DNA of 64,000 nt, taken from contig OZ244718.1 of the NCBI GenBank assembly GCA_965218945.1, positions 1,302,001 through 1,366,000 on the forward strand. The letters run 5' to 3'. This document shows, one piece after another, positions 7,509-16,674 of this stretch. The notes below the pieces were generated by a model. It was not told the origin of the DNA. It saw nothing but the letters and a program-made list of their open reading frames with translations, and did no database searches. A program made the translations under genes and the position numbers. The stretch is from DAOUJW01 sp965218945. GTDB lineage: Bacteria; Chloroflexota; Dehalococcoidia; Lucifugimonadales; UBA2985. The stretch's first letter is position 1. Each line of letters starts with the position of its first letter.

Positions 7509-8618
7509 ATGACCACCGGCCCTTTGCGCGTCGGCGTCATAGGCGTGGGCTTCGGGGCTACTGTGCAGATACCCGGCTTCCAGTCGGAGGGAGCGGAGGT
7601 CACGGCGGTGTGCGCCCGCCGCCCGGAGCGTGCGCAGGAAGCGGCGGACCGGTTCGGGATCCCGCACGTTTTCACGGACTACGAGGAGATGGTGAAGGCG
7701 GACTACGTGGATGCCGTCAGCGTCGTCAGCCCCGTTAATCTCCATCATCCCATGACAATGGCAGCTCTGAACGCGGGCAAGCACGTGCTTTGCGAGAAGC
7801 CCTTTGCCCTGGGCCAGGGTCAGGCGCGGGAGATGTGGCGGAAGGCGCAGGAGACGGGCGTGACGACTATGATAACCCACGAGTTCCGCTTTGCGTCGGC
7901 GAGGATGCGCGTGAAGGAGCTCATTGACGAGGGCTACCTTGGCTCTCTGAACATGGCGCTGGTGAGGTTGGCCAACGGCCCGCAGAGGGGATTCCGACCT
8001 CGTCCCATGTCCGATCGGGACGACGCCAGTCTGGGAGGCGGCTTCCTGGGCGCGCTAGGCTCACACTACATCGACTGCCTGCGCCACTGGTTTGGCGAGG
8101 TGACGTCGGCTTCAGGCCAGGCGTACACCCACTACCCGGAGCGCACTGACCCAGACTCGGGCAGTAGCGTGCAGTCCACCGCAGACGACACCTTCAACTT
8201 CACCCTGACCTTCGAGAGCGGAGGATGGGCCAATATGACGGGCACCAACGTCGCCTCTTTCGGACCGGGTGGCAGTATCGAAATATACGGGCGGGACGGC
8301 ACACTGGTGACTCCCCACACCGGCAATGGTTACAACCCACCGCCTCATGGCACGCTGCTGGGAGCCAAGCCGGGGGACGAAGCACTGGCCCAGCTGCCCA
8401 TACCTGATAGATTGGAACCCTTCGCCGATGACCGGGACGACAGGCTCATGCCCTTCCGTCTCCTTGTCCGGGAGTTCTTCCGCGGCATTCGTGAAGGGAC
8501 GTCGCCGGCGCCCAACTTCTACGACGGCTATCGATGCCAGCAGGTGCTGGACGCCGTCCGGGAGTCCTCGGCAACGGGACGTGTTGTGCATATACCAGCG
8601 GAAGATGACAAGCCATGA
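7509..8618 (+). CDS. Gfo/Idh/MocA family NAD(P)-dependent oxidoreductase
   Basis: 369 residues. The N-terminal Rossmann fold begins RVGVIGVGFGATVQIPGF, a glycine-rich dinucleotide site. HVLCEKPFAL carries the conserved EKP whose Lys sits in the active site, and the C-terminal alpha/beta domain covers about residues 130-360. Members oxidise or reduce sugars, inositols and related alcohols; the substrate is not predictable. It is followed after 18 bp by an MBL-fold hydrolase in the same direction, so the two are probably one transcript. A second member of the family is at 48.3 kb. Confidence 0.9.
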   Translation: MTTGPLRVGVIGVGFGATVQIPGFQSEGAEVTAVCARRPERAQEAADRFGIPHVFTDYEEMVKADYVDAVSVVSPVNLHHPMTMAALNAGKHVLCEKPFALGQGQAREMWRKAQETGVTTMITHEFRFASARMRVKELIDEGYLGSLNMALVRLANGPQRGFRPRPMSDRDDASLGGGFLGALGSHYIDCLRHWFGEVTSASGQAYTHYPERTDPDSGSSVQSTADDTFNFTLTFESGGWANMTGTNVASFGPGGSIEIYGRDGTLVTPHTGNGYNPPPHGTLLGAKPGDEALAQLPIPDRLEPFADDRDDRLMPFRLLVREFFRGIREGTSPAPNFYDGYRCQQVLDAVRESSATGRVVHIPAEDDKP

Positions 8619-8636
8619 AGAAAGGATCGCTTTAGC

Positions 8637-9452
8637 ATGGAGATTTCTCCTGGGGTCCATCGCATAGAGAACGTAACTGGGAGTAACGCCGTACTGTTGG
8701 TGGATGAGCAGATGGCTGTGGTAGACACGGGAATCTCCGGAAACGGGGAGGCCATAGTCGACTACATCAGGAAGATAGGACGAAGTCCCAGCGACCTTCG
8801 CTGGATTCTCGTTACCCACTTCCACTTCGACCATTCCGGCAGCGCCGCTGAGCTCCACGATTTGACAGACGCGGAGGTAGTCGCCCACAAGAACGAGACG
8901 GAGACGGGGCCGGACGGCAAGTTTCTTCTCATAAAGGGCGACGAAGGAGAAGCTCCTCCCATTTGGTACCGCTGGGCGCAAAGAGGTGTGGGACGCACCA
9001 GGGTACGAAGGGATATCCACGACACTTTCGTGGACACGACCGTAGATGACGGCGACGTGATTCCGATACTTGGCGGAATGCGCATCATCCACACTCCGGG
9101 GCACACGCCCGGCAGCATCTGTCCCATTCTGGAGGGACCCCAGGTGCTGTTCCTGGGAGACTCCGTCCTCAATAACGTCGACCGGCTGAGCCGTCCGCTC
9201 ATGTGGGACCGCCGCAAACGCCGCACCCTTGACTCCTCCCTGCACATGCTAAGGGAGCTTGAGGCGCATGTGGCCTGCTTCGGGCATGGCCCCCCTCTGA
9301 CGGAGGAAGTGATGGATAGCGTTCGCGGCCTCACCAACCGCCCCTACGACCTTCCCACCTGGCGCATTGCCCTCAAGAACTGGGGCACACTCCGAAGATG
9401 GCGCGCCAGCACCAGAGGCAAGGGCCACTGGGGCGCCAGTAAGCGGGATTAG
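8637..9452 (+). CDS. MBL-fold metallo-hydrolase
   Basis: 271 residues. The zinc motif THFHFDHSG (residues 60-68) is complete, with the later ligands in IIHTPGHTPGS (His), FLGDSV (Asp) and CFGHGPP (His). This set is that of the glyoxalase II-like branch of the metallo-beta-lactamase superfamily, which hydrolyses thioesters, lactones or related substrates. The position of the ATG is supported by the conserved N-terminal strand ISPGVHRIENVTGSNAVLLV. Likely cotranscribed with the preceding oxidoreductase. It converges on the minus-strand membrane protein gene with only 8 bp between stops. Confidence 0.9.
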   Translation: MEISPGVHRIENVTGSNAVLLVDEQMAVVDTGISGNGEAIVDYIRKIGRSPSDLRWILVTHFHFDHSGSAAELHDLTDAEVVAHKNETETGPDGKFLLIKGDEGEAPPIWYRWAQRGVGRTRVRRDIHDTFVDTTVDDGDVIPILGGMRIIHTPGHTPGSICPILEGPQVLFLGDSVLNNVDRLSRPLMWDRRKRRTLDSSLHMLRELEAHVACFGHGPPLTEEVMDSVRGLTNRPYDLPTWRIALKNWGTLRRWRASTRGKGHWGASKRD

Positions 9453-9460
9453 ACAGGGTC

Positions 9461-11365
9461 TCAGCGCAGGCTGAGTCTGCGCAGCACCAGCGATCCCAAA
9501 AAGGCAATTACGCCAACAATCACTAAAGCGACGCTGGAACTCCTCACCCTGCCGCCCAGGAATGAGTCCGCTACGAGTTGGACGGTGGCAGAGGCCTTGT
9601 CCACCACCAGCGCCAAAGTTGGTCCCGGGTTCGTGTCCCTCAGCGCCTCCTCGCGCCAGCTTGTGACCAGCCCCGGGACTACGGCGTCCAATATAACCGA
9701 ATAGGTTATGGTCGCTATGGCGGCGGATATGCTGAGCACAACGCTGGCCCAGGCGAGCCTGCTCCACCAGTTCCTGCCGCCCAGAAATCCAATGGCCAGC
9801 AGCAGGGCGACAGCCAGCAGGAAGATGATGACGCGTACCAGCCACGCACGGCTTAACTGGTCCCGTATGCGGTCCAGTTCCGCCACCGCCTCCTCGCCAC
9901 CGCTCTCTCTCAGGCTGCGCCGCAGGTCGGCGTCCGTGAACGTCCACCCGTCGCGGAGGGCCGTTCGCAAGTCGTCCAGCGCCTCCACGTCGCCGCTGCC
10001 GCCGCTTGACATGAGATCGGAGCGCAGGTCGGCGTCGGTGTAGGTCCATCCCTCACTGAACACCTCCCTCACGTAGTCCAGCGACTCCAGGGCGTCCTCG
10101 CCGCCTGCGTCCTCCAGGGACTCGCGCATGTCATCCTGGGTGTAGACAATGCTGTCCGGTATATCGTAGCCAAAGCCGCCGAGGAGCTCATCCAGGTCTA
10201 CGAATTCGAGCTGTGAGACGAGAAGCCCCGTCAGCATATCCAGGGTCATACTCGCAGGGACGCACTGGGGCAGTCCGCCTTGAAGCATATCCTCCAAACG
10301 GAGGGTCGGCAGGCCCTCCTCGCACTTAGGCAGCTCGTCGAGTATACCGCCCAGCTTTATCCGGGCAAGCGCTGCGATGACCTCGTTTGCGTTGCTCTTG
10401 CGTTCAGCTATAGGAATGGTCACCTGGAATGTGTCGGTCTCCCCTATTACGTAAGGCCCTGCCGCGTCTACAACCGCCAAGGCTTGCTCCTTAATCCACT
10501 CCGGAGGCACACTGTCGAGGAAAGCCAGCTTCACCTCCTCACCCGTGACGGTCACGTCAAGAGGCAGGAAGATTACCTCAGGAACGTTCTCGTCCAGCAC
10601 GGGGTTGATCACACCGTCAAAGACAATCTGGAAGTCGTCGGCCTTTTGGAGCAGTGACTTGACTTCGGCCAGCGCTGTGTGAGAACGCTCCTCCAGCGCA
10701 ATCTTGACCTCCAGGGTGTCCTTATCGCCGACAAGGTATGCCGTAGCCTCTTCCAGGGCCGCGTCCGCCTGACCGCTGACCCACTCCTTTGGAAAGGCCC
10801 TCTCTATTGAGCCGGCCACGTCCTCCGCGTCGATTGGCGCATTGAAGGGCGCTGCGTTCTTGTCTTCCAGCGCCTCGTCTATGCCCGGCTTTACCAGGTC
10901 GTCCATGACGTGGTCGTACAAGGTGGCATAGGGTATAAGCAGCCTGACCTCCTGGCTCAGGGCAGTCGCCCGGTCTCGCAAAGGCACATTGATCTTGAAG
11001 TCGTTCCGCTTCCCGGCCATATAGCCGCCGAACTGGTCCAGGACCTGCTCGACCTGCTCCTGGAGCCATGAAGGGGGAATCACATTGGTCAAAGAGGCCG
11101 GAACATCGTCAAGTATGACCGGGAAGACAACGTCCGCCAGAGTGTTGTCCCCGAGGTCGGCGTCATTCTCTCGCAGCTCGTCTATCGCGGACCGGGGCAG
11201 GTCCTCCAGGATGAAGTTGTACACGTCCGCCTTCTCAAGTTGATCCTTATGGAATTCCGGCGACAGCAGCGATCCCTCAAGGTGGATAAGGAGCAGACCA
11301 CCTATCAACAGCCACATGAAAAGGAGGCTGAGTGGTATTGCCAGCAGGCGTCTTACCCAGATCAT
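9461..11365 (-). CDS. membrane protein with two sets of internal repeats, function unknown
   Basis: 634 residues. One membrane helix lies at about 8-27 and three lie near the C-terminus (about 510-530, 537-560, 608-627). The large loop between them contains three copies of a roughly 95-residue unit, each marked by a P-x-x-W motif (PPSW at 97, PKEW at 192, PPEW at 287) followed by a helix, a Gly-containing turn and a lysine/isoleucine strand. Three copies of a roughly 34-residue unit follow at about 408-440, 441-475 and 476-507, with (D/E)GW(T/x)(Y/F)TDADLR and a GG in the middle. No known family is recognised. The architecture suggests an extracytoplasmic sensor or scaffold, which is inference. 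Confidence 0.75.
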   Translation of the reverse strand: MIWVRRLLAIPLSLLFMWLLIGGLLLIHLEGSLLSPEFHKDQLEKADVYNFILEDLPRSAIDELRENDADLGDNTLADVVFPVILDDVPASLTNVIPPSWLQEQVEQVLDQFGGYMAGKRNDFKINVPLRDRATALSQEVRLLIPYATLYDHVMDDLVKPGIDEALEDKNAAPFNAPIDAEDVAGSIERAFPKEWVSGQADAALEEATAYLVGDKDTLEVKIALEERSHTALAEVKSLLQKADDFQIVFDGVINPVLDENVPEVIFLPLDVTVTGEEVKLAFLDSVPPEWIKEQALAVVDAAGPYVIGETDTFQVTIPIAERKSNANEVIAALARIKLGGILDELPKCEEGLPTLRLEDMLQGGLPQCVPASMTLDMLTGLLVSQLEFVDLDELLGGFGYDIPDSIVYTQDDMRESLEDAGGEDALESLDYVREVFSEGWTYTDADLRSDLMSSGGSGDVEALDDLRTALRDGWTFTDADLRRSLRESGGEEAVAELDRIRDQLSRAWLVRVIIFLLAVALLLAIGFLGGRNWWSRLAWASVVLSISAAIATITYSVILDAVVPGLVTSWREEALRDTNPGPTLALVVDKASATVQLVADSFLGGRVRSSSVALVIVGVIAFLGSLVLRRLSLR

Positions 11366-11583
11366 CTACGGCTGTCCTCGATGCCTCGATCCATTGACGT
11401 TTCGTCCCCTTGCGGCCAACTGATTCGCTCCGTTCCGGCTTGAGGAGTGGGATACAAGTATACAGCATTCCTTTTTGTGGTGAGGTTGGCCGCGGGTCTA
11501 GTTCAGCAGTTTGGAAGAAAGCGCCATATTGCGTATGAATCAACTGAAGCCCCAGTAGTTAGCGAAAAGTATATGGACTGAAA

Positions 11584-11612
11584 TTGCGTATTGGAGGATA
11601 ATCTGATACTAT
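11584..11612 (+). promoter_or_regulatory. putative promoter of the carboxylase/TCA cluster
   Basis: TTGCGT at 11584-11589 and TACTAT at 11607-11612, 17 bases apart, 65 bases ahead of the carboxylase beta start. The 312-bp gap 11366-11677 otherwise shows no gene. Confidence 0.45.
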
Positions 11613-11677
11613 AGCATCCGCAAAGTGCTGGGCGTCACAAACGCGACCCCAAGATTGGGAAAGGAGTCCGGTAAGTC

Positions 11678-13243
11678 ATGGCTATAGAGAGAGCAGCCTC
11701 CAACAAGAAGCTGGAGGAGCTAGAGAAATTGCGTGAACAGTCCGCTTTGGGCGGCGGCCAGCGGCGCATAGATCAGCAGCATGAACGAGGCAAGCTAACC
11801 GCCAGAGAGCGGATTGACGTCCTCATGGACAAGGGAACCTTCCAGGAGTTGGACACGTTCGTTACGCACAGGGCCACTGACTTCGGCCTTGGTGAGAGCC
11901 ACCACCCGGGCGACTCCGTGGTCACCGGGTACGGAAAAGTAAACGGAAGACTGACATTCGTTTACGCCCACGACTTCACCGTAGTGGGCGGTTCCGTCTC
12001 TGAGGTTGTAGGCGAGAAGATTTGCAAAGTAATGGACCTTGCGGTCAAGAACGGCGCGCCCATAGTTGGCCTGAACGACTCCGGAGGCGCCAGGATACAG
12101 GAGGGCGTTTCCAGCCTTGCCGGCTTCGGCGAGATAATTCTGCGCAACACCCTGCTTTCCGGTGTTATACCACAGATATCGGTCATCATGGGCCCCGCTG
12201 CCGGAGGCGCGGTCTACTCCCCTGCCCTCACCGATTTCATCTTCATGGTGAAGGGCACTGGACAGATGTACATCACCGGGCCGGACGTAATCAGAGCCGC
12301 AACCGGCGAGGACATTACCCATGAACAACTGGGCGGTTGGGAGGTCCACTCCGAAGAGAGTGGTGTCGCCCACTTCGCTTACGACAACGACGAGGAATGC
12401 CTGGAAGAGGTGAGGCGCCTCCTCAGCTTCCTCCCTCAGAACAACGGAGATGACGCCCCTTATCTGCCTCTAATGGATCCCGTCGACAGGACCGTCCCGG
12501 AACTGCGGGAGATAGTGCCTGAAGAGCCGTCCAAGCCCTACGATATGAAGGACGTCATACGCCGGGTAGTGGACCAGGGTGAATTCATGGAGGTGCATAA
12601 GGACTACGCCAGAAATATAGTGGTGGGCTTCTCACGGATGGACGGCAAACCTGTAGGCATAGTCGCCCAACAGCCGCTCTACATGGCCGGCGTCCTGGAC
12701 ATCAAGTCATCCATCAAGGCGGCGCGTTTCGTCCGCTTCTGCGACGCTTTCAACATACCGTTGGTGACGCTGATAGACGTGCCCGGCTTCCTTCCAGGGT
12801 CGGACCAGGAGCGCGGAGGGGTCATTTTCCACGGCGCCAAACTGCTCTACGCCTATGCGGAGGCCACCGTTCCCAAGGTGAGCGTGCTCACTCGGAAGGC
12901 CTACGGAGGCGCTTATATTGTTATGAGCAGCAAGCACCTGAAGGGTGATATCAACTACGCCTGGCCCTCCGCTGAGATTGCGGTTATGGGACCTGACGGG
13001 GCGGTAAACATCATATACCGGGATGTCATCAGGCAGGCAGAGAACGAGCAGGAGACCCGGGATAAGCTGGCCGAGGAGTATCGCGACAGGTTCAGCAACC
13101 CTTACATAGCTGCCAGCCGGGGCTTCATAGACGACATCATAGATCCTGCCGAGACGCGCCCCAAGATAATACAAGCGCTGGAAATGCTTCAGAACAAGCG
13201 GGACACCCTGCCGCCCAAGAAGCATGGCAACATACCATTGTAG
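11678..13243 (+). CDS. acyl-CoA carboxylase beta subunit (propionyl/methylmalonyl-CoA carboxyltransferase)
   Basis: 521 residues, the two-crotonase-domain carboxyltransferase of the PccB/MmdA/transcarboxylase 12S family. The N-terminal KLEELEKLREQ helix, DFTVVGGSVSE, NDSGGARIQEGVSSL and IMGPAAGGAVYSPALTDF form the acyl-CoA half. FVRFCDAFNIPLVTLIDVPGFLPG and KAYGGAYIVMSSK form the carboxybiotin half. It moves CO2 between biotin and propionyl-CoA or a similar acyl-CoA. AAAGGAG lies 14 bases before the ATG. The next gene encodes a carboxyltransferase-biotin carrier fusion; no biotin carboxylase is in the window. Confidence 0.92.
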   Translation: MAIERAASNKKLEELEKLREQSALGGGQRRIDQQHERGKLTARERIDVLMDKGTFQELDTFVTHRATDFGLGESHHPGDSVVTGYGKVNGRLTFVYAHDFTVVGGSVSEVVGEKICKVMDLAVKNGAPIVGLNDSGGARIQEGVSSLAGFGEIILRNTLLSGVIPQISVIMGPAAGGAVYSPALTDFIFMVKGTGQMYITGPDVIRAATGEDITHEQLGGWEVHSEESGVAHFAYDNDEECLEEVRRLLSFLPQNNGDDAPYLPLMDPVDRTVPELREIVPEEPSKPYDMKDVIRRVVDQGEFMEVHKDYARNIVVGFSRMDGKPVGIVAQQPLYMAGVLDIKSSIKAARFVRFCDAFNIPLVTLIDVPGFLPGSDQERGGVIFHGAKLLYAYAEATVPKVSVLTRKAYGGAYIVMSSKHLKGDINYAWPSAEIAVMGPDGAVNIIYRDVIRQAENEQETRDKLAEEYRDRFSNPYIAASRGFIDDIIDPAETRPKIIQALEMLQNKRDTLPPKKHGNIPL

Positions 13244-13279
13244 AGTGGCCTGACCCCTTTCCGGGCCACTCTCCTCTTC
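13243..13279 (+). terminator. hairpin after the carboxylase beta gene
   Basis: GAGTGGCC (13243-13250) pairs with GGCCACTC (13264-13271), followed by a pyrimidine-rich TCCTCTTC. It may terminate or attenuate transcription before the biotin protein gene, which starts 38 bp further on. Confidence 0.5.
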
Positions 13280-13309
13280 AATACCCTTCCTGCGGCGGAG
13301 GGGGAGGCG

Positions 13310-15289
13310 ATGACATCTAGCAAGGCTCAAACTACTCTCAAAATCACCGACACCACCCTGCGAGATGCTCACCAGAGCCTTGCGGCCACCCGTATGCGCA
13401 CCTCCGACATGGAGCCGATAGCTGCGGAGATGGACAAGGCCGGCTTCTGGTCGGCGGAGGTTTGGGGAGGCGCAACCTTTGACGTTACCACCCGTTTCCT
13501 GGCGGAAGACCCCTGGGAGCGGGTGCGAGTGCTCAAGAGGCTCATGCCCAACACCCCCCTGCAGATGCTCCTGCGCGGCCAGAACCTGGTGGGATACCGG
13601 AACTATGCCGACGACGTTGTGGTGGCCTTCGTGGAGCACGCGGCCGAGGTGGGCATAGACGTATTCAGGATATTTGACGCCGTCAACGACGAGCGCAACT
13701 TTGAGGTTGCAGCCAGGACCGTAAAGGCCGTCGGCAAGCACTTCCAGGCAGCCATATGTTACTCGGTTACAGGCCCTCGAATGGGCGGGCCTGTGTTCAA
13801 CCTGGACTACTTCGTCAACAAGGCCCTGGCGCTCCAGGACATGGGGGCGGACACTCTCTGCATCAAGGACATGGCCGGGCTGCTGGCCCCATACGACGCC
13901 TATGACCTGATTAAGGCCCTCAAAGAGAAGATACACATTCCCATACATCTCCACACCCATTACACCAGCGGGATGGCCTCGATGACGCTCCTTAAGGCCA
14001 TTGAAGCCGGAATCGACAATGTCGATACTTGCCTGTCTCCCTTTGCCATGAGGACCTCCCAGCCGGCCATTGAGCCTCTGACGGTAACCCTGATGGGCAC
14101 GGAGCGAGACCCTGGCCTGGACCTCAACCACCTTCTCAAGCTGTCGGAGTACTTCGAGTCTATTGCGCCCAGGTACAGGGAGCACTTCGACACATCCAGG
14201 GCTTCCGTTGTGGACACAACGGTTCTGAGCCACCAGGTGCCCGGCGGAATGGCAAGCAACCTGAGCTCCCAGCTCAGAGAGGCCGATGCCCTTGATCGCC
14301 TGACCGAGGTGTTTGAAGAGCTTCCCACCGTTCGCCGCGAGCTGGGGTATCCACCTCTGGTTACTCCTACGAGCCAGATAATAGGTATCCAGGCGGTGCA
14401 GAACGTCCTTTTTGGCCGTTATGCTATGGTATCCGGCCAGGTGAAGGACTACGTCTACGGCCTGTACGGCCGCACGCCAACTCCCATAGACCCCGATGTA
14501 GCGAAGCAAGTGTTGAAGGACTACGAGAGAGGTCAGGAGCCCATAACGGGAAGGGCGGCCGACTACCTGGAGCCGGAAATGGAGAAGGCTAAGGAGGCCA
14601 CTGAGGGCCTTGCCAAGGATATCGGGGATGTCCTCGTCTACGCCCTGTATCCCGTTACGGGACTGCGGTATCTTCAGTGGAAGTACGGCCTGGAGCCAAT
14701 CCCGGACGATGTAAAGCCCAAGACACTGGAGCAGATCAACGAGGAAGCCGAACTTGTTTCCAAGGCCAAGGCCGGCTTGCTGGTTGAGAAGGGTTCACAG
14801 GCGGCGGCGGAAGCGCCCGTGCAAGTGGCGCCTCAAGGATTGCCGAGGGCATTCACGGTCTACGTCGGCGGTGAGCAGTACCAGGTGGAGGTGGAGCCGC
14901 TGACCAACGGCCAAGGGACCAGAGTCGCATCGCCGGCCGTATCCGTCGTATCGGCGCCTGCGCCCCCGAGGCCGTCCGCGCCGGCTCAGGCTGCGCAGCC
15001 CCCTGCCCCACCACCGGCTCCCGCGCCGGCCGCGCCGCAAGCGGCCCCGGCCGCAACCTCGCCGGAGGTTACGGAGGGCACGGTTATCAGGGCGCCAATG
15101 CCCGGGATTCTGCTTCGCTACGCGGTGGAAGTGGGACAGGAGGTAAAGGAAGGGGCCACCGTGCTTTTCCTGGAAGCAATGAAGATGGAAAACGCCCTCT
15201 CCTCTCCGGTTGATGGGACGGTAAAGGAGCTTAGGTTGCAGCCCGGGGCCAGGGTGGTGAAGAACGACATTCTGGCCGTTATAGGCTAG
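13310..15289 (+). CDS. pyruvate/oxaloacetate carboxyltransferase fused to biotin carrier domain
   Basis: 659 residues. Residues about 10-280 are an HMGL-like TIM barrel with DTTLRDAHQSLAATRMRT and the LHTHYTSGMA metal/active-site region. About 290-490 match the conserved carboxylase domain (DTTVLSHQVPGGMASNL). A Pro/Ala linker (about 545-590) leads to a biotinyl domain with EAMKMEN, the acceptor being Lys625. This is the arrangement of oxaloacetate decarboxylase alpha, pyruvate carboxylase subunit B and the transcarboxylase 5S+1.3S subunits. Pairing with the adjacent PccB-like subunit and lack of nearby biotin carboxylase or membrane beta subunit favour a methylmalonyl-CoA:pyruvate transcarboxylase, which is inference. 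Confidence 0.88.
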   Translation: MTSSKAQTTLKITDTTLRDAHQSLAATRMRTSDMEPIAAEMDKAGFWSAEVWGGATFDVTTRFLAEDPWERVRVLKRLMPNTPLQMLLRGQNLVGYRNYADDVVVAFVEHAAEVGIDVFRIFDAVNDERNFEVAARTVKAVGKHFQAAICYSVTGPRMGGPVFNLDYFVNKALALQDMGADTLCIKDMAGLLAPYDAYDLIKALKEKIHIPIHLHTHYTSGMASMTLLKAIEAGIDNVDTCLSPFAMRTSQPAIEPLTVTLMGTERDPGLDLNHLLKLSEYFESIAPRYREHFDTSRASVVDTTVLSHQVPGGMASNLSSQLREADALDRLTEVFEELPTVRRELGYPPLVTPTSQIIGIQAVQNVLFGRYAMVSGQVKDYVYGLYGRTPTPIDPDVAKQVLKDYERGQEPITGRAADYLEPEMEKAKEATEGLAKDIGDVLVYALYPVTGLRYLQWKYGLEPIPDDVKPKTLEQINEEAELVSKAKAGLLVEKGSQAAAEAPVQVAPQGLPRAFTVYVGGEQYQVEVEPLTNGQGTRVASPAVSVVSAPAPPRPSAPAQAAQPPAPPPAPAPAAPQAAPAATSPEVTEGTVIRAPMPGILLRYAVEVGQEVKEGATVLFLEAMKMENALSSPVDGTVKELRLQPGARVVKNDILAVIG

Positions 15290-15384
15290 AATGAATCTGG
15301 ACAACCGTCCGACGGAAGTGGCGATTGGCCTTGTGTCAGCGCGGCATCTGCTGGACAATCGATTCTAGGCAAAGGAGGCCGGAA

Positions 15385-16587
15385 TTGGCAGACAAACAGG
15401 TAATTGAAGCGGCTAAAGAGCACTTCGGCAAAGTGTTGGAGGGCCAGTTGGAGCGTGTGGAGCGCCTCAACACGGGTACCGAGTGGACGGATTTCGGGAG
15501 TGTCAGGCCAATTATCATAGGCATCTTGGGAGGGGACGGCATCGGCCCCACAATTGTAGCGGAGGCCCGGCGAGTGCTGGAGTATCTGCTGCAATCGGAA
15601 GTGGATGCCGGAAAAGTGGAATTCCGCACTATAGAAGGACTCACCATTGAGAACCGCGCCGCCCAGTTGACGCCAATTCCTGACGACGTTCTGGAAGAGA
15701 TCAAGAAGTGCCACGTTACTCTGAAGGGTCCGACCCATACGCCGGAACAGGGCGACGGCTGGCCGAACATCGAGAGCGCCAACGTAGCAATGCGCAAGGC
15801 TCTGGACCTGTTTGCCAACGTCCGACCTGTCCGAATTCCCAGGGAGAAGATAGATTGGATCATTTTCCGGGAGAACACTGAGGATGTGTACGCCGTCGGC
15901 AGCCAGGGCATCCACGTGACGGAAGACTTGGCCGTAGACTTTCGTGTCATTACCACCCCGGGTTCCCGGCGCATCCTGGAATTGGCCTTCGACCATGCCA
16001 GGCGGGCCGGCAAGAGCAAAGTCACCGTGGTTACCAAGGCCAACGTAGTCAAGGCTACGGACGGCAAATTCTTGGACGTGGCCAGAGAGGTGTCCATCAA
16101 CTACCCGGAAATCGAATGGGACGGCTGGTACATAGATATTATGACTGCCAAGCTGCTGGACGTGGAGCGCCGCCACGAATTCCAGGTGATAGCCCTGCCC
16201 AACCTGTACGGCGACATCCTATCGGACGAGGCCGGACAGATCCAGGGAGGTGTGGGGACCGCCGGTAGCGCCAACATCGGCAAGGAGTACGCCATGTTCG
16301 AGGCCATCCACGGCACGGCCCCCCGTATGGTGCGGGAGGGCCGCGACCAGTACGCCGATCCCAGCTCCGTGCTGAGAGCGGGGGCCATGCTCCTGGAGCA
16401 CATCGGCTTCACGGAGTTGGGGAGCAAGCTGCACAAGGCTCTGGACGTCTGCGGCCAGTACGACCGGAAGGTGGTAATGACCGGACGGAGCACCGGCTCA
16501 ACGGGCAAGGAGTTCGGCGACTATCTTATGGAAACAATTCAGGAGCCGGACCTGGAGGAGCGCTGGGCCCGGTACATAGGCGGCTAG
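15385..16587 (+). CDS. icd: isocitrate/isopropylmalate dehydrogenase family, probable isocitrate dehydrogenase
   Basis: 400 residues. GILGGDGIGPTIV, the substrate loop NIESANVAMRKALDLFANVRPVR, the RENTEDVYAVG block and LPNLYGDILSDEAGQIQGGVGTAGSANIG are all present, as is the C-terminal EAIHGTAPR nucleotide site. The family oxidatively decarboxylates 2R,3S-hydroxy acids; the TCA context points to isocitrate. TTG at 15385 is chosen as start because AAAGGAGG lies seven bases upstream; an in-frame ATG 60 bases earlier lacks a binding site. Malate dehydrogenase and fumarase follow. Cofactor preference was not resolved. Confidence 0.85.
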   Translation: MADKQVIEAAKEHFGKVLEGQLERVERLNTGTEWTDFGSVRPIIIGILGGDGIGPTIVAEARRVLEYLLQSEVDAGKVEFRTIEGLTIENRAAQLTPIPDDVLEEIKKCHVTLKGPTHTPEQGDGWPNIESANVAMRKALDLFANVRPVRIPREKIDWIIFRENTEDVYAVGSQGIHVTEDLAVDFRVITTPGSRRILELAFDHARRAGKSKVTVVTKANVVKATDGKFLDVAREVSINYPEIEWDGWYIDIMTAKLLDVERRHEFQVIALPNLYGDILSDEAGQIQGGVGTAGSANIGKEYAMFEAIHGTAPRMVREGRDQYADPSSVLRAGAMLLEHIGFTELGSKLHKALDVCGQYDRKVVMTGRSTGSTGKEFGDYLMETIQEPDLEERWARYIGG

Positions 16588-16674
16588 AACAAGCATTGCG
16601 CGCCCGGTCTGCACCCACGGGTTTGCTCGAAAGCGGCACGCATCCAGCACAGATTGAGGAGAGATGGAGTTTAC

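Noticed and set aside
12707..14509. 600-codon minus-strand frame
   Set aside because: Lies wholly opposite the carboxylase beta and carboxyltransferase genes, whose motifs are unmistakable.
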